Notes: generated by a model not told the origin, from the sequence alone. DNA of 64,000 nucleotides from DATKIY01 sp963726755 (GCA_963726755.1 CAVSDB010000002.1:1-64000), one strand, 5' to 3'. Counted from the first letter of the stretch, positions 24,079 to 35,552 are shown. Numbers and translations: made by a program.

Positions 24079-27000
24079 ATGTCGTCGGCGCTGAAGCTGT
24101 TCTCCGAACCCACGCGCGCGTGGTTCCAGGACGTGTTTGACGCCCCAACACCTGCGCAGGAGCAGGCCTGGCAGGCAATCAGCGCCGGTCATCACAGCTT
24201 GGTCGTTGCCCCTACCGGCTCGGGCAAGACGCTCGCAGCGTTCTTGTGGGCGATCGACCGCCTCGCGACGTCGCCGACGCCCAGCGAGCCAGAACGACGT
24301 ACCAGGGTGCTGTACATCTCTCCCCTGAAGGCGTTGGCAGTGGACGTCGAACGCAACCTTCGCGCTCCGCTAACCGGGATCATCAGCGCGGCGCAAGCGG
24401 CAGGCGTCGAACTATCAGACGTCACCGTCTCGCTTCGATCAGGTGATACGCCGGCGAACGAACGTCAAAGATTCCGACGCAAACCGACAGACATCCTCAT
24501 CACCACCCCCGAGTCGCTGTATCTGTTGCTGACTTCTGGCGCGCGAGACGTCCTGCTCGGTATCGAGACAGTCATCGTCGACGAGGTGCACGCGGTTGCT
24601 GGCACCAAACGTGGTGCACATCTCGCGGTTTCGCTCGAACGACTCGACGCACTACTTGAGCAACCCGCGCAACGGATTGGACTGTCCGCGACCGTGCGTC
24701 CGACGGAAACTGTCGCGCGGTTCTTGGGTGGACGACACGACGTCCAGGTCGTGCAACCAAGCGACCCCAAACCGATCGAACTGCGCGTTGTGGTTCCGGT
24801 TGAAGATTTGGCGAATCTTGAATCGGCACCCGAACCGTCCGGTGGATCCGAGGTTGCGCCGACGGCAGCATCGATCTGGCCGCACGTCGAGTCACACATC
24901 GTCGACCTCGTCAGCCAGCATCGGTCCACCATCGTGTTCGCGAACTCGCGACGGCTCGCTGAACGATTGTCCGCCCGGCTCAACGACGTGTGGTTCGAAC
25001 GACACCCCGATGCGACTCAACCCATCGCGCGAGCACACCACGGCTCAGTCTCGCGTGAACAGCGCAAGAGCATCGAAGAAGACCTCAAGCAGGGACTGCT
25101 TCCAGCCGTTGTCGCGACCAGCAGTCTCGAACTCGGTATCGACATGGGAGCGGTTGAACTCGTCATCCAAGTCGAGCCCCCTCCGTCCGTGGCAAGCGGC
25201 GTGCAGCGGGTGGGGCGTTCGGAGCATCATGTGGACGGGATTTCACAGGGAGTTATCTTCCCCAAGCATCGTGGGGAACTCATTCCGACCGCGGTGACTG
25301 TTCAACGGATGCGCGAGGGGCAGATCGAGGCGCTCAGTGTTCCGGAGAATCCCTTGGACGTGCTCGCGCAGCACATCGTCGCCATGGTGGCGATGGACGA
25401 CTGGGATGTCGCAGAGCTAGGCAGCGTCATCGGTCGGGCCGCGCCGTACCACCAATTGCCAGCCTCGATTCTCGAGGCGGTACTAGACATGCTGGCCGGT
25501 CGATATCCCTCAGACGCTTTCGCGGAACTGAAGCCGCGGCTGGTTTGGGACCGAGATTCCGACACCCTCTCGTCGCGTCCAGGCGCGCATCGCATCGCCG
25601 TCATCAATGGTGGAACCATCCCTGACCGCGGATTGTTCGGTGTCTTCCTTGCGAGCGGCGAAGCGGGGACCGGGGGACGTCGAGTCGGCGAACTCGACGA
25701 GGAGATGGTCTACGAGTCGCGAGTGGGTGATGTTTTCGCACTCGGCGCGACCTCGTGGCGCATCGACGACATCACGCACGACCGCGTTCTTGTCACACCG
25801 GCTCCCGGACAGCCGGGAAAGATGCCGTTCTGGCACGGCGACGCGATGGGACGTCCGGCTGAGCTCGGGCTCGGAATCGGCGCGTTCGTCCGCGAGTTGG
25901 CGCAGCTCGACTCCGACAAGGCCACGAAGGTGGTCGCTGCCACTGGGCTCGATGCCTGGGCTAGCGCGAATGCCGTCGCCTACCTGGACGAACAACAGCA
26001 GGCGTGCGGCCACCTTCCGGACGATCGCACGGTGGTGATCGAACGATTCCGGGACGAGATCGGCGACTGGCGACTGGTCGTCCATTCGTTCCTCGGTGCG
26101 CGCGTCAACACGCCGTGGTCATTGGCGATCGCCGAACGGCTGCGCCACGAGTTCGGAGTCGACGTGCAGATCATGCCGTCAGACAACGGCATCGTGATGC
26201 GCCTTCCGGATGCAGACGACGATGCCGATCAGCTCGCTAGCGTCGTTAACAGCCTCGTCTTTGACGTCGATACCCTGGACGCCCTCGTCACCGATGCGCT
26301 CGCCGGATCGGCGCTGTTTGCTTCGAAGTTTCGGGAGTGTGCGGGCAGAGCATTGCTGCTCCCCCGACGGCGTCCCGACAGGCGGACACCGCTGTGGCAG
26401 CAACGTCAGCGTTCCTCGCAACTACTCGCCGTCGCGTCAGAGCATGGGCAGTTCCCAATCGTGCTGGAGACCATGCGCGAGTGCCTGCAAGACGTCTTCG
26501 ACCTGCCCGCACTACGCCAACTCATGGCATCGATCCAACAAGGCACCACGCGAATCGTCGATGTTGAGACCAGCCAACCGTCGCCCTTCGCGCGCTCGCT
26601 GCTGTTCTCGTACGTCGGTGCCTTCTTGTACGAGGGCGACGCGCCGTTGGCGGAACGTCGCGCACAGGCACTCGCCCTAGACAGCACCTTGCTCGCTGAG
26701 TTGCTCGGACAGTCCGAGCTTCGGGAGTTGCTCGACGCCGATGCGATCGCGCAAGTTGAGAGTCGGTTGCAGCGGCTAACGCCGGAACGAGCCATTACCG
26801 ACGTTGAGGATCTGGCCGATGCGTTGCGGGTTCTTGGTCCGATGAGCGAAGTCGAACTGATCGAACGCGGGGCAGACTCCGGCGTGGGCCACCGAGTTGA
26901 CCAAACGTCGACGCGCAGTTGCCGTGAAAATCGCTGGAGAGCGCAGATGGGCAGCGGTCGAAGACGTCGGACGACTCCGCGACGCGCTAGGCGTCCCACC

Positions 27001-28543
27001 GCCGCCAGGGATCGCTGAGGCATTTCTTGAGCCGGTTGCTGACCCCGTCCTCGACCTCGTTGCGCGATACGCAAGGACGCATGGTCCATTCACCACCGCC
27101 TCGGCGGCAGGAGCCCTCGACCTGGGACCGGCGATCGTGCACGGCGCGTTGCGCCAACTCGCCGCTAGCGGACGGGTGCTCGAGGGCGAGTTCCTGCCCG
27201 GGGGAAGCGGCCGTGAGTGGTGCGAGGCCGACGTACTGCGCCAGATTCGTCGACGCAGCTTGGCGTTGCTGCGCAAGGAAGTCGAAGCAGTTTCGCCAAA
27301 CATGCTCGGCCGCTTCTTGCCTGAGTGGCAACACGTCGGCGGTGCGCTCCGCGGCGTCGAAGGAGTGCTTGAAGTTGTCGACCAACTGCAGGGGGCGCTT
27401 ATCCCGGTCTCTGTTCTGGAACAGCAAGTGCTGGCTAGTCGAGTCATCGACTACGCGCCTGCAATGCTCGATGAACTTCTGACGTCCGGGGAGGTCATTT
27501 GGTCGGGGCACGGGTCACTGCCCGGAAACGATGGCTGGGTCACGCTGACGCTCGCTGACCTCACCGCGACTTTGACTCCTGATCCCGACCCGCTGTTCGT
27601 CCCAGGCCCGGTGCACACATCGATCCTTGATCAAATGGCTGACGGGAAGGCGCTCTTCGTGCGTTCACTGGCGTCATCATTCCCCGACATCACTCACGCT
27701 GAGCTCACCGAAGCGGTTTGGGAGTTGGTTTGGGCCGGCCTACTCACCAACGACACACTGGCTCCGGTTCGAGCCCGAGTGACGACCAAATCGCAGCGCG
27801 CTGCACCATCACCGCGACGCAGTCGTTACGCCCGACCAGGTCGGGTCAATCCACCGCGTCGGTTGGCGTCGTCTGACTCGGCTGGACGCTGGTCACTCTT
27901 GCCCGCGCGCGACGTCGACGTGACGGTGCGCGCGCACACCTGGAGTCAGGTGCTACTCGAACGTCACGGCATCGTGACGCGTGGCGCCGTGACCGGCGAA
28001 CGACGTCCCGGGGGGTTCGCCGCGACGTACCGCGTGCTGGCCGCCATGGAGGAAGCGGGCCAAACGCGCAGAGGTTATTTCGTCGAGGGTCTTGGTGCCG
28101 CGCAATTCGGGAGTTCGGTTGCGGTCGATCGGCTGCGCGGACTCTCCGACACGAAGGTTCAGCGGGCGACTGTGCTGGCCGCCACAGACCCGGCCAATCC
28201 GTTTGGAGCGGCGCTGCCATGGCCAGCGCGTCCTGAGTCGTCCGGGCACCTGCCAGGACGCAAGGCCGGAGCTCTGGTCGTCATCATCGACGGTGAGCTT
28301 GTGCTCTACGTCGAACGCGGTGGTCGGACCCTGCTGACGTGGACCGACGAGGGCGTTGCTGTGGCGCTGGCGTCCAGTGCCCTAGCCGACGCGGTTCGTC
28401 GCGGCTGGCTCGGACGCATCACCGTTGAGCGCTCCGACGGCGCCGGGGTGTTCGACTCCCCCTGGGCCGCGCCACTGCAACACGCCGGCTTTCGACTCAC
28501 TCCCCGCGGCCTCCGGCTGTCCGCCGGCTCCCCCAGATCCTAA
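24079..28543 (+). CDS. lhr: Lhr-family ATP-dependent helicase (one frame break)
   Basis: A protein of about 1488 residues, the usual length for full Lhr. The N-terminal RecA domains have Walker A APTGSGKT, VDEVHAVAGTKRG, GLSATV, and QRVGRSEHHV. The C-terminal module follows in frame 2 from ELTKRRRAVAVKIAGERRW. The frames meet at about 26873-26895, where ELIERGA would continue into WATELTKRRR. Lhr is a 3'-5' helicase linked to DNA repair and damage response. The ATG at 24079 (MSSALKLFSEPTRAWF) is chosen by family alignment. Confidence 0.9.
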
Positions 28544-28549
28544 GAATAA

Positions 28550-29110
28550 TTACGCGTGATCAGGCACTGCAGTCAGGATTTGCGAGAGCGCAACCGCCTC
28601 CGCCTGGACCGAGTCGTCGGGCAGCGGGGCCCACGCAAGCGAACACAGCCAGCGGATGATCAGGTCGACGCGCTCGTCAGCACCGTCGGCACCTGGCAGT
28701 CGCTGCGCGACAGCCTCTGCGACAGCAGCTGCCCGAGACGCGCGACCTCGCTCGGTGGCGGCAGCCGTCATCGCAAGGAGTACGTCAGGTTCGTGCCGAC
28801 GCAATCCCGCCAATACCGGATTCGCACTCAGGTCACGTCCAACGGCGGACAACTGATCGGCGAGGTCACCACCAGCGGCAGCCGCGACGGCATCTAACAA
28901 CGTCAACTCATCGATGAGCAGTCCGTCGAGCAGTTCCCCGCGACTACGAAAGTGGTTGTAGATCGTGGCTTTGGCTACACCGCCATGATCAGCGACCGCC
29001 GACATTGTCATGTGTCGCACTCCCGACTGGGCTACGACGGTACGAGCGCCAGCCAAGATGGCGCTGCGAGCACGAGGCATTGCGTTGCCCGCTCGGGATC
29101 GAGGAGTCAC
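28550..29110 (-). CDS. TetR-family transcriptional regulator
   Basis: A 186-residue regulator. The N-terminal helix-turn-helix is RHMTMSAVADHGGVAKATIYNHF; the C-terminal ligand domain is Ala-rich. The GTG at 29110 (VTPRSRAGNAMPRARSAIL) is preferred; an ATG at 29080 is possible. It lies 19 bp downstream of clgR, on the same strand, and converges with lhr over 6 bp. Its targets are unknown; it is far from the TetR-like palindromes at 15.0 kb, so a link is speculative. Confidence 0.85.
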   Translation of the reverse strand: MTPRSRAGNAMPRARSAILAGARTVVAQSGVRHMTMSAVADHGGVAKATIYNHFRSRGELLDGLLIDELTLLDAVAAAAGGDLADQLSAVGRDLSANPVLAGLRRHEPDVLLAMTAAATERGRASRAAAVAEAVAQRLPGADGADERVDLIIRWLCSLAWAPLPDDSVQAEAVALSQILTAVPDHA

Positions 29111-29129
29111 AAGTGCCGAGGCCGCGCGG

Positions 29130-29441
29130 TTACGCAGCGGCCCCCACTCCAGCCGGCGACGGCCGGGGGTCATCGGGGGGAGTTGGCAAGACCGGCGCTG
29201 CGGCGAGCTCGGCGAGCGAGATGTCGTCGCTGACCTGGCGCAGCAGTTGCGACAGCGGCACTTCGAGCGCACCGCAGATGGATGCCAGCAATTCGCTGCT
29301 GGCCTCCTTCTGTCCGCGCTCAACCTCAGACAAGTAGCCCAACGAGACTCGGGCCGAAGCCGAGACCTGGCGCAGCGTCAATCCCTGGCGCTGCCGCTGC
29401 CTACGCAGCTCGTCGCCGAGGTGCTGACGTAGCACGATCAT
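29130..29441 (-). CDS. clgR: ClgR-like XRE-family activator
   Basis: A 103-residue protein with a helix-turn-helix of XRE type: RRQRQRQGLTLRQVSASARVSLGYLSEVERGQKEASSELLA (read in parts). It matches ClgR, the activator of clp protease and stress genes in actinobacteria, encoded after pgsA as here (Rv2745c). The tail is Pro/Ala-rich. ClgR levels are often controlled by proteolysis of an Ala-Ala C terminus; this protein ends GVGAAA. Confidence 0.85.
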   Translation of the reverse strand: MIVLRQHLGDELRRQRQRQGLTLRQVSASARVSLGYLSEVERGQKEASSELLASICGALEVPLSQLLRQVSDDISLAELAAAPVLPTPPDDPRPSPAGVGAAA

Positions 29442-29564
29442 TAAGGCTCCTTCGCTGTCTAACCATCAGTAACTCTATCGGTTCCCTCTGACGACAACCG
29501 GAGCCCGGCCGGGGCCGGGTCCTGCGCAGCTCTGGGGCCGATCAGTACAAGTGTAACGTTGTAA

Positions 29565-30059
29565 TCATCGATCTGCTTCCCGGAGGGCTTGAGCCAGCAG
29601 TTCCATCGCTGCTTTCGCCGATGCCTGACGAATGGCGGCTCGGTCGGCCAGAGCCCCAAAGTCGGGGCTAGCCGTCACGACTCCGCCAGGGCCGGCCACA
29701 CCAATGTGGACCTCACCCACCGGGTGGCCGTCTTGTTCCAGAGGACCAGCCACACCGGTGATCCCGATCCCGTACGTCGAGTCGAACCGTGCTCGGACGC
29801 CCTCAGCCAACTGCGCGGCCACGACCACATCAACCGGACCGACCCGAGCCAGCAGCGACTCGTCTACTCCAGCGATGGTTGCTTTGGTGTCCGTCGCGTA
29901 GACAACAAGACCTCCGCGAACCACTGCGGAGGCGCCCGGCGGACCGGTCAGCATCGCGGTCAGCGCTCCCCCGGTCAGCGACTCAGCGACGCTGACGGTC
30001 TCGTGTCGGTCTGCGAGCACCTGGATCAGCGTCGACGCCGCTTCCGATGGATCGCTCAC
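29565..30059 (-). CDS. pncC: CinA C-terminal-domain protein, nicotinamide-nucleotide amidase
   Basis: A 164-residue single-domain CinA/PncC protein. The family motifs are VSVAESLTGGALTAMLTGPPGAS, GGLVVYATDTK, YGIGITGVAGPLEQDGHPVGEVHIG and a helical C terminus. It deamidates nicotinamide mononucleotide. The GTG overlaps the pgsA stop (GTGA). The pgsA-cinA-clgR order is the common actinobacterial one. Confidence 0.9.
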   Translation of the reverse strand: MSDPSEAASTLIQVLADRHETVSVAESLTGGALTAMLTGPPGASAVVRGGLVVYATDTKATIAGVDESLLARVGPVDVVVAAQLAEGVRARFDSTYGIGITGVAGPLEQDGHPVGEVHIGVAGPGGVVTASPDFGALADRAAIRQASAKAAMELLAQALREADR

Positions 30060-30658
30060 GCCGCCAGTGCTTCCCTGCGGAGTCGCAACGCACGACCTAC
30101 GTAGTCCAGTCCGGTCAGCAGAGTGACGACAACGGCAAGCCCCATCGCAACTTCTGGTAGCAACCAGATCCCGTCGGGCAGTGGCAGCAAGTAGAGGCTG
30201 ATAGCCAGGATCTGCAGCAAGGTCTTGAGTTTGCCGCCCCTACTGGCCGCGATCACGCCATGCTCAATAACCCAGAACCGCATCAGCGTGACGAACACTT
30301 CGCGCGCAAGGATCACGATCGTCACCCACCAGGGCAATTGGTCGTAGACCGAAAGCACGATGAGCGCCGCGCCCGTGAGCGCCTTGTCGGCGATCGGGTC
30401 GGCGACCTTGCCAAAGCTGGTGATCAGGTGGCGGCGGCGGGCAAGTTCGCCATCGACCAAGTCGGTGACGGCAGCAAACACGAACAACCCAGTGGCTACC
30501 CATCGCCACTGCGTGCTCGGTTCGCCGAATCCAGCGATGGCCGTGACGACAAACACCGGCACCAGCAGCAGACGAAGCACTGTCAACGCATTCGCAATGT
30601 TCCAGGCTGATGCTGGACTGACCGGATCGGCCAGGTGGTCACCCACGCCGTCACTCAC
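30056..30658 (-). CDS. pgsA: CDP-alcohol phosphatidyltransferase, PgsA-like
   Basis: A 200-residue integral membrane enzyme with five or six membrane segments and the full CDP-alcohol motif: D-G-x2-A-R-x8-G-x3-D-x3-D in DLVDGELARRR, then FGKVADPIADKAL. It most likely makes phosphatidylglycerol phosphate from CDP-diacylglycerol and glycerol 3-phosphate. Its GTG start shares one base with the rimO stop, and its own stop overlaps the cinA start. Confidence 0.9.
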   Translation of the reverse strand: MSDGVGDHLADPVSPASAWNIANALTVLRLLLVPVFVVTAIAGFGEPSTQWRWVATGLFVFAAVTDLVDGELARRRHLITSFGKVADPIADKALTGAALIVLSVYDQLPWWVTIVILAREVFVTLMRFWVIEHGVIAASRGGKLKTLLQILAISLYLLPLPDGIWLLPEVAMGLAVVVTLLTGLDYVGRALRLRREALAA

Positions 30659-32070
30659 TACTTCTCCTGACGCGCCACGAGGTCAACTCCCTCGTTCCCC
30701 ACCACATGTCCATCGACCCAGGAACCTACCGTCGCGGGGGCACCGACCATACGCACCGTGCCGTCGACCTCTGGTCCTTGATGCTCAGCCCGACCGACTG
30801 CCTCGCCGTCCTCGATCTCCTCGATGAGGACGCAGACCCGCTCGGCCAAGCGATCTTCGGCCCGCTGCACCATCAGGTCGTCAACCAGTCCAGTGATATG
30901 AGCCAGCCGCTGCGCGATCACTTCGGGCGGATGCTGGTCGGGCAGTTGACGGGCTGTGGTGCCGTCTTCGTCGGAGTACCCGAATACGCCCACGACGTCT
31001 AGCCTGGCCGATTCGAGGAAGCGTTGCAGTTCTTCGACATCAGCCTCGGTCTCACCGGGGAAGCCCACGATCACGTTCGACCTGATACCGGCCAGCGGCG
31101 CTCGCTCGCGGATCGACGCGACGAGTTCGAGGAATCTGTCGGTGTCGCCGAAGCGACGCATGCGACGTAAGACTTCACCGCTGGAGTGCTGGAAGGACAA
31201 GTCGAAGTACGCCGCAACGCCTTCGGTACTCGTCATCACATCGATGAGTCCCGGACGCATCTCCGCAGGCTGCAGGTAGCTCACGCGAACCCGGTTGACA
31301 CCGTCGATTGCCGCAAGTCGCGGTAGCAAGCGTTCCAACGACTGCAGGTCACCGAGGTCCTTGCCGTACGACGTCGAGTTTTCGCTCACGAGAAATAGCT
31401 CACTGACTCCAGACTCTGCTAACCATCGCGCTTCGTTCACGACGTCGTCCGGCAAGCGAGAGATGAACGCTCCGCGAAAACTCGGTATCGCGCAGAAGGA
31501 GCAGCGACGATCACAACCCGAGGCAATCTTTAACGGTGCCATCGGTCCGTTGTCGAGTCGACGTCGATAGGCACGTGGACCTGACGCTGGCGCATGCTTG
31601 TCATCAACCACGGCGTGGCCCGGGGTCGCGACCGAAACCGACGGTCGCTCTGCGGGTGCGAGCGGGAGCAAGAGGCGACGATCCGTGGGGACGGGAGCTG
31701 GTGGTCGAACCCCTGCCAGAACGCTTCGAACCCGCTCAGCGATCTCCGGGTAGTCGTCGAACCCCAGAACGGCGTCCGCTTCGGGCAGCGACTCGGCAAG
31801 CTCGCCCCCGTAGCGCTGGGCCAGGCAGCCAACGGCGATAACGGCCTGCGGCCCCCCGTCGCCCTTGAGATCGGCGGCTGCCAGGAGGGTGTCTACGGAG
31901 TCCTTTTTGGCTGCCTCGACGAAACCGCAGGTGTTCACGACCACCGCATCGGCATCGGCTGGCTCATCGACCAGTTCAAGCCCAGCAGCTTCGAATCGAG
32001 CCGCCAACTCCTCCGAATCGACCTCGTTTCGAGCGCAGCCCAAAGTGACTAGCGAGATTCGGGTGGTCAC
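30658..32070 (-). CDS. rimO: Ribosomal protein S12 methylthiotransferase
   Basis: A 470-residue radical-SAM enzyme that methylthiolates Asp of ribosomal protein S12. N-terminal domain Cys are in LGCARN, NTCGFVEAAK and VGCLAQRYGGEL; the SAM cluster is CDRRCSFC (SGCDRRCSFCAIPSFRG). A TRAM domain is at the C terminus. The GTG at 32070 (VTTRISLVTLGCARNEV) is chosen; the open frame upstream runs into the RodZ-like gene. An insertion at about residues 145-180 carries Pro-rich sequence. Confidence 0.93.
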   Translation of the reverse strand: MTTRISLVTLGCARNEVDSEELAARFEAAGLELVDEPADADAVVVNTCGFVEAAKKDSVDTLLAAADLKGDGGPQAVIAVGCLAQRYGGELAESLPEADAVLGFDDYPEIAERVRSVLAGVRPPAPVPTDRRLLLPLAPAERPSVSVATPGHAVVDDKHAPASGPRAYRRRLDNGPMAPLKIASGCDRRCSFCAIPSFRGAFISRLPDDVVNEARWLAESGVSELFLVSENSTSYGKDLGDLQSLERLLPRLAAIDGVNRVRVSYLQPAEMRPGLIDVMTSTEGVAAYFDLSFQHSSGEVLRRMRRFGDTDRFLELVASIRERAPLAGIRSNVIVGFPGETEADVEELQRFLESARLDVVGVFGYSDEDGTTARQLPDQHPPEVIAQRLAHITGLVDDLMVQRAEDRLAERVCVLIEEIEDGEAVGRAEHQGPEVDGTVRMVGAPATVGSWVDGHVVGNEGVDLVARQEK

Positions 32071-32071
32071 G

Positions 32072-32824
32072 TCAGCCGGTGTTGCCGACGGGATCGTCCG
32101 GCGTAAAGGTGAGCCGAGCCACCTCGCCAGAAGATCCCGGAGTCCCGAGGTCAGAACCATTAACCGAAACACTGACACCAGCTGCGTTGCCAAGCACTAC
32201 ATGCAATCGCTTCGGGTCGGTAAACGTACGTGACTGTCCTGACGCCAAGTTGCCGGTGAACAGCACGGCATCGTTGTGGTCGCTAACTTGCACCCAACTG
32301 ACCGCGTTGTCGAGTGCGGTGAGTTTGACGGTGACATCGGTCGGAGCCTCTGCAACATGCGTCTGACTATCGCTCGGTTCACCGGACGTCGTCGTCGACA
32401 CGGTGACCGACGGCGCGGGATTTGCGACAGTCGTTCGATCACGCTGCGGGTCATCTTGTCCGCGGAACACCTGAACGGCGACGAGCGCAATGGCCACGAC
32501 GAGAGTGGCAGCCATGACTGCGCTCCAGTTGGGTCCGCGACGAGGGGCGGTGATGGTCTCAGCCTCGAAGACGGCGGCCGCTGACGGCACCGAAGTGGCT
32601 TGGATGGCGTCAAACTCGCTGATCAGCGGCTCGGGCTCGAGTCCGATCGCCGCGGCGATCGACCGGATGTGTCCCCGGGCATAGACGTCGCCACCGCAGT
32701 GCGAGAAGTTGTCGTCTTCGATCTCACGAATCACCGTTGACCGAATGCGCGTGCGATTGCTGACGTCTTCGATGGTGAGTTTGGCTTCGGCGCGGGCGGC
32801 TGCGATGTCCTCTCCGACAGACAT
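32072..32824 (-). CDS. RodZ-like helix-turn-helix membrane protein
   Basis: A 250-residue protein: an N-terminal XRE/HTH_25-type domain (GEDIAAARAEAKLTIEDVSNRT, RGHIRSIAAAIGLEPEPLI), a membrane segment at about residues 105-122, a Thr/Ser-rich linker and a C-terminal DUF4115 domain (VSWVQVSDHNDAVLFTGNL). This is the RodZ-like layout found upstream of rimO in actinobacteria. The ATG at 32824 has GGAGG five bases before it; a GTG at 32830 would overlap that site. A role in cell-shape organisation is inferred. Confidence 0.85.
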   Translation of the reverse strand: MSVGEDIAAARAEAKLTIEDVSNRTRIRSTVIREIEDDNFSHCGGDVYARGHIRSIAAAIGLEPEPLISEFDAIQATSVPSAAAVFEAETITAPRRGPNWSAVMAATLVVAIALVAVQVFRGQDDPQRDRTTVANPAPSVTVSTTTSGEPSDSQTHVAEAPTDVTVKLTALDNAVSWVQVSDHNDAVLFTGNLASGQSRTFTDPKRLHVVLGNAAGVSVSVNGSDLGTPGSSGEVARLTFTPDDPVGNTG

Positions 32825-32971
32825 GGCCACCTCCTCGACTTAGCGATGTGACGCTTGCCACAACTGACCGCACTGCAGAACCACGCGACGCCCGATCTAC
32901 GAGCGAGTTGTCAGTCTACGCGTGTCTGGCATTCCCGACAAAGTCGAGTGTGGCAGCGCTGAAGTCAGGCG

Positions 32972-35470
32972 CTAACTCCGCGAATACCCGGCCAAGACCT
33001 CGGCCAAGTCGTCCGGCTTGACGAGGACATCGCGCGCCTTCGAACCTTCCGACGGACCGACGATGCCGCGACTTTCCATGAGGTCCATCAGGCGTCCGGC
33101 CTTCGCGAATCCGACTCGCAACTTACGTTGCAACATCGACGTCGACCCGAACTGTGTGGACACCACCAACTCGACAGCCTGCATCAGTACGTCGAGGTCG
33201 TCGCCGATGTCCGCATCGATCTCCTTGCGCTGCTGAACCTGCGTCACATCGTCGCGGTAGACCGGCTGGAGTTGAGCCTTAACGTGGGCCACGACCGCGG
33301 CAACCTCCTGCTCAGTCACCCATGAGCCCTGCACCCGGACTGGCTTGCTGGCGCCCATCGGTAGGAAGAGCGCATCGCCTTGACCGACCAGTTTCTCAGC
33401 ACCCGGCTGGTCGAGGATCACTCGACTATCGGTGAGTGATGACGTTGCGAACGCGAGTCGACTCGGCACGTTCGCCTTGATGAGTCCAGTCACGACGTCG
33501 ACGCTTGGACGTTGCGTCGCGAGCACAAGGTGAATGCCGGCAGCGCGCGCGAGCTGTGTAATGCGCACGATCGAGTCCTCGACGTCGCGCGGTGCAATCA
33601 TCATCAAGTCGGCTAACTCGTCGACGACCACAAGCAGGTACGGGTAAGGCTGCAGTACTCGTTCACTACCTGCTGGTGCGGTTAGCTTGCCCGCGCGCAG
33701 CGCGTGGTTGAAGTCATCGACATGACGGAAACCAAACGCAGCGAGGTCGTCGTAACGCATCTCCATTTCGCGCACCACCCACTGCAACGCTTCTGCAGCT
33801 TTCTTCGGGTTGGTGATGATCGGCGTGATGAGGTGCGGAATGCCTTCGTACGAATTGAGCTCGACGCGCTTGGGATCGATCAGCACCATTCGCACTTCGT
33901 CAGGTGTCGCTCGCAGCAGCACACTGGTAATGAGGGTGTTCATACAGCCGGACTTTCCGGCGCCGGTGGCCCCGGCCACCAGAAGGTGAGGCATCTTGGC
34001 CAGGTTGGCCGCGATATAGCCTCCCTCGACGTCCTTGCCCAGGCCCACAACCATCGGATGATGATCATTTCGGGTCGCGGCCGAGCGCAGGACGTCACCC
34101 AAACTCACCACTTCACGATCGGTATTCGGGATCTCGATGCCAATCGCCGACTTCCCTGGGATCGGCGACAAGATGCGGACATCGGCGCTCGCGACCGCGT
34201 ACGCGATGTTCTTACTGAGGGCGGTGACGCGTTCAACTTTGACCGCCGGTCCTAGTTCGACTTCATATCGCGTGACGGTCGGTCCGCGAGTGAAACCGGT
34301 CACCTGTGCATCGATTCCGAATTGATCGAGCACCTCAGTGAGCGCAGCGACGACGTGATCGTTCACCTTGCTGCGCGTCTTGTGTGGAGAACCCTGACGC
34401 AGGATCGAAGGGTCGGGCAACGTATAGACGACTTCACCAGACAACAGCAACTGCTCGACTCGTTGCGGCAGACCTGTCGACGGTGGTGGCTCGAGAACTT
34501 CGTCGGATGTCTCGTCAACGGGTGTCGAGGAAGCGTTCCCCGGAACTTCGTCAGCGACAACAGTCGCAGCGATAAGTGGTGTGTCGTACGGCTCCGTACC
34601 GTTAACGGTCAGATCGTCTGCCTCTTGCGACTTACGACGCCGGGACTTCCGCTTGCTCACTGGAGCAAAGGTGTGACTGTCAGCATCAACCATGTCGAGG
34701 TCCTGCGGTTCCCGAGGTTGAATGCGCCAGAGTCGATTGCGAATCGCAACTAGGCGCTCAGGGATTTGTTGCACCGGGGTTGACGTCAAGACCAACAGAC
34801 CGAAGCAGGCCAGCAGGAACAGCAGTGGAACAGCGACCCACACTGACACTCCTGCAACCAACGGCGCCGAGAACATGAAGCCGACGAAACCGCCACCACT
34901 GCGCATCGCCGTTGCGCCGTCGGGTGGCTGCGCGTTACCGGCGAGCGCGTGAACGATCCCCAGAACCCCGCCCAGGAGTGCGAACCAGCCAATCACCAGG
35001 CGTCCGGCGGGAGCATGCCCAGCGGGATGCCGAAGGACCCACCAAGCCAGCGCTAGCAGCAGAACGGGCACCGCAAAGGTCAGGGAACCGAACGATCCAG
35101 CGGCGAAGGCGTAGACGGCCTCCCCCACAGGACCCTGCAACGACCACCAGTCCGCGGCAGCCACCACCACGGCCGCGGCTATCAACAGCAGACCGAAGCC
35201 ATCTCGACGATGTTCGGGGTCAATGTCTCGTGCCCCAGATCCCACCTTGCGGGCCAGGCCACCGAGCAGGTGGGCGATGCCGAGCCACAGTGCCCGAAAT
35301 AACCCCGCTATCGCCTGGGCGAGCCGCACCAACGGATGCGGACCACGGGCTTTGCTCTTGGTTGGCCGCGTCGATCGGCGCCTCGCGGTCGACGATGAGG
35401 ACCGACGGGACGTGGGACGGGCTGACGATGAACGCGTTTTAGTCTGCGCTCGCGGGGAAGACGAGGCCAT
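32972..35470 (-). CDS. ftsK: DNA translocase FtsK
   Basis: An 832-residue septum-linked DNA pump. An Arg/Ser-rich N terminus is followed by four membrane segments (about residues 85-230), an acidic linker and a RecA-type motor with Walker A VAGATGAGKSG and Walker B YLLVVVDELADLMM. The gamma winged-helix domain is at the end (STSMLQRKLRVGFAKAGRLMD). It moves chromosome dimers to the division septum. The length is normal for the short actinobacterial type. Confidence 0.95.
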   Translation of the reverse strand: MASSSPRAQTKTRSSSARPTSRRSSSSTARRRSTRPTKSKARGPHPLVRLAQAIAGLFRALWLGIAHLLGGLARKVGSGARDIDPEHRRDGFGLLLIAAAVVVAAADWWSLQGPVGEAVYAFAAGSFGSLTFAVPVLLLALAWWVLRHPAGHAPAGRLVIGWFALLGGVLGIVHALAGNAQPPDGATAMRSGGGFVGFMFSAPLVAGVSVWVAVPLLFLLACFGLLVLTSTPVQQIPERLVAIRNRLWRIQPREPQDLDMVDADSHTFAPVSKRKSRRRKSQEADDLTVNGTEPYDTPLIAATVVADEVPGNASSTPVDETSDEVLEPPPSTGLPQRVEQLLLSGEVVYTLPDPSILRQGSPHKTRSKVNDHVVAALTEVLDQFGIDAQVTGFTRGPTVTRYEVELGPAVKVERVTALSKNIAYAVASADVRILSPIPGKSAIGIEIPNTDREVVSLGDVLRSAATRNDHHPMVVGLGKDVEGGYIAANLAKMPHLLVAGATGAGKSGCMNTLITSVLLRATPDEVRMVLIDPKRVELNSYEGIPHLITPIITNPKKAAEALQWVVREMEMRYDDLAAFGFRHVDDFNHALRAGKLTAPAGSERVLQPYPYLLVVVDELADLMMIAPRDVEDSIVRITQLARAAGIHLVLATQRPSVDVVTGLIKANVPSRLAFATSSLTDSRVILDQPGAEKLVGQGDALFLPMGASKPVRVQGSWVTEQEVAAVVAHVKAQLQPVYRDDVTQVQQRKEIDADIGDDLDVLMQAVELVVSTQFGSTSMLQRKLRVGFAKAGRLMDLMESRGIVGPSEGSKARDVLVKPDDLAEVLAGYSRS

Positions 35471-35552
35471 AGGGGCAGGCTACCCACGAACTCCCCACCT
35501 GGCCGGGTGCTACGGCCCGGCGGGCTCGGCGTGTCGCCTCCCACCCACAAAT